Source: Pseudomonadota bacterium
Lineage (GTDB): Bacteria > Pseudomonadota > Gammaproteobacteria > UBA5335
NCBI GenBank assembly: GCA_021783685.1
Contig: JAJXTQ010000140.1
Coordinates: 1 to 5,841 of the forward strand
Length of the DNA stretch: 5,841 nucleotides
Direction: 5' to 3'
Every line of letters begins with the position of its first letter. Within the stretch, counting starts at the first letter, position 1. The position numbers were made by a program, and so were the translations under genes. Below are positions 5,685 through 5,841 of the stretch, piece by piece. A model generated the notes under the pieces. The model was given only the letters and a program-made list of their open reading frames with translations, was not told where the DNA came from and did no database searches.

Positions 5685-5841
5685 ATGCCTTTCATCCCCC
5701 ATACACCTGAGGATGTGCAGGCCATGCTCGCGACCATCGGTGTCGCCGATGTGGCCACGCTGTTCGACGAGATTCCGCCGGCCCTGCGCTGGAGCCGCGT
5801 GGCAGGGGTGCCGCCCGGCGCCTCTGAAATGGCCGTCAGCC
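5685..5841 (+). CDS. gcvPA: Glycine dehydrogenase (decarboxylating) subunit 1, N-terminal part (3' end outside window)
   Basis: Only the first 52 codons and one base are present. The N-terminus begins MPFIPHTPEDVQAMLATIGV and continues to LFDEIPPALRW (27-37), which is the typical opening of GcvPA, the first of the two polypeptides that form the P protein in many bacteria (about 450 residues). The fused P protein of E. coli usually starts differently, around an F.xRHIG-type motif. The P protein is a pyridoxal-phosphate enzyme that decarboxylates glycine and loads the aminomethyl group on GcvH. The PLP lysine is expected in the partner GcvPB, outside this window. The start ATG lies five bases after the gcvH stop. 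There is no strong Shine-Dalgarno sequence, so initiation is probably coupled to gcvH translation. The split form is inferred from the N-terminus alone. Confidence 0.88.
   Translation, partial: MPFIPHTPEDVQAMLATIGVADVATLFDEIPPALRWSRVAGVPPGASEMAVS

Noticed and set aside
1..5841. CRISPR arrays, tRNA or rRNA genes, insertion sequences, defence or toxin genes
   Set aside because: Looked for on both strands; nothing seen. The window is almost fully occupied by conserved metabolic genes.

Overview
The window is a compact, GC-rich (about two thirds G+C by eye), all plus-strand stretch of housekeeping genes that looks gammaproteobacterial. The order ygfB (partial) - pepP - ubiH - ubiI - gcvT - gcvH - gcvP matches, as I know it, the E. 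coli K-12 region where ygfB-pepP-ubiH-ubiI lies beside gcvTHP. One difference is visible at the right edge: the glycine decarboxylase gene starts like the two-subunit form (gcvPA) rather than the fused E. coli gcvP. High GC, split gcvP and GTG start use would fit a Chromatiales/Ectothiorhodospiraceae-type gammaproteobacterium, but genus cannot be read from this.

Left block (1-4064): the C-terminal 105 codons of a UPF0149/YgfB protein, the metallo-aminopeptidase PepP, and two FAD-dependent aromatic hydroxylases of ubiquinone synthesis, UbiH (C4 hydroxylation) and a UbiI-type enzyme (C5 hydroxylation). Each of the three junctions is a 4-base ATGA overlap, so these genes are almost certainly one transcript with translational coupling.

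Gap (4065-4152): 88 bases, the only sizeable non-coding stretch. It holds a perfect 10-base palindrome just after the ubiI stop, short alternative stems, and a strong ribosome binding site for gcvT. I see no convincing promoter, terminator or glycine riboswitch in it.

Right block (4153-5841): the glycine cleavage system. GcvT (aminomethyltransferase) hands the C1 unit to tetrahydrofolate, GcvH carries the intermediate on a lipoyl-lysine, and GcvPA (first 52 codons only) is part of the decarboxylase. The genes are 30 and 5 bases apart and form an operon.

I found no undescribed system. The points most worth checking are a run of ten G's inside pepP upstream of all its metal-ligand codons, the chain of ATGA overlaps, the short gap joining the ubi and gcv blocks, and a departure from the usual FAD-site motif in UbiH.
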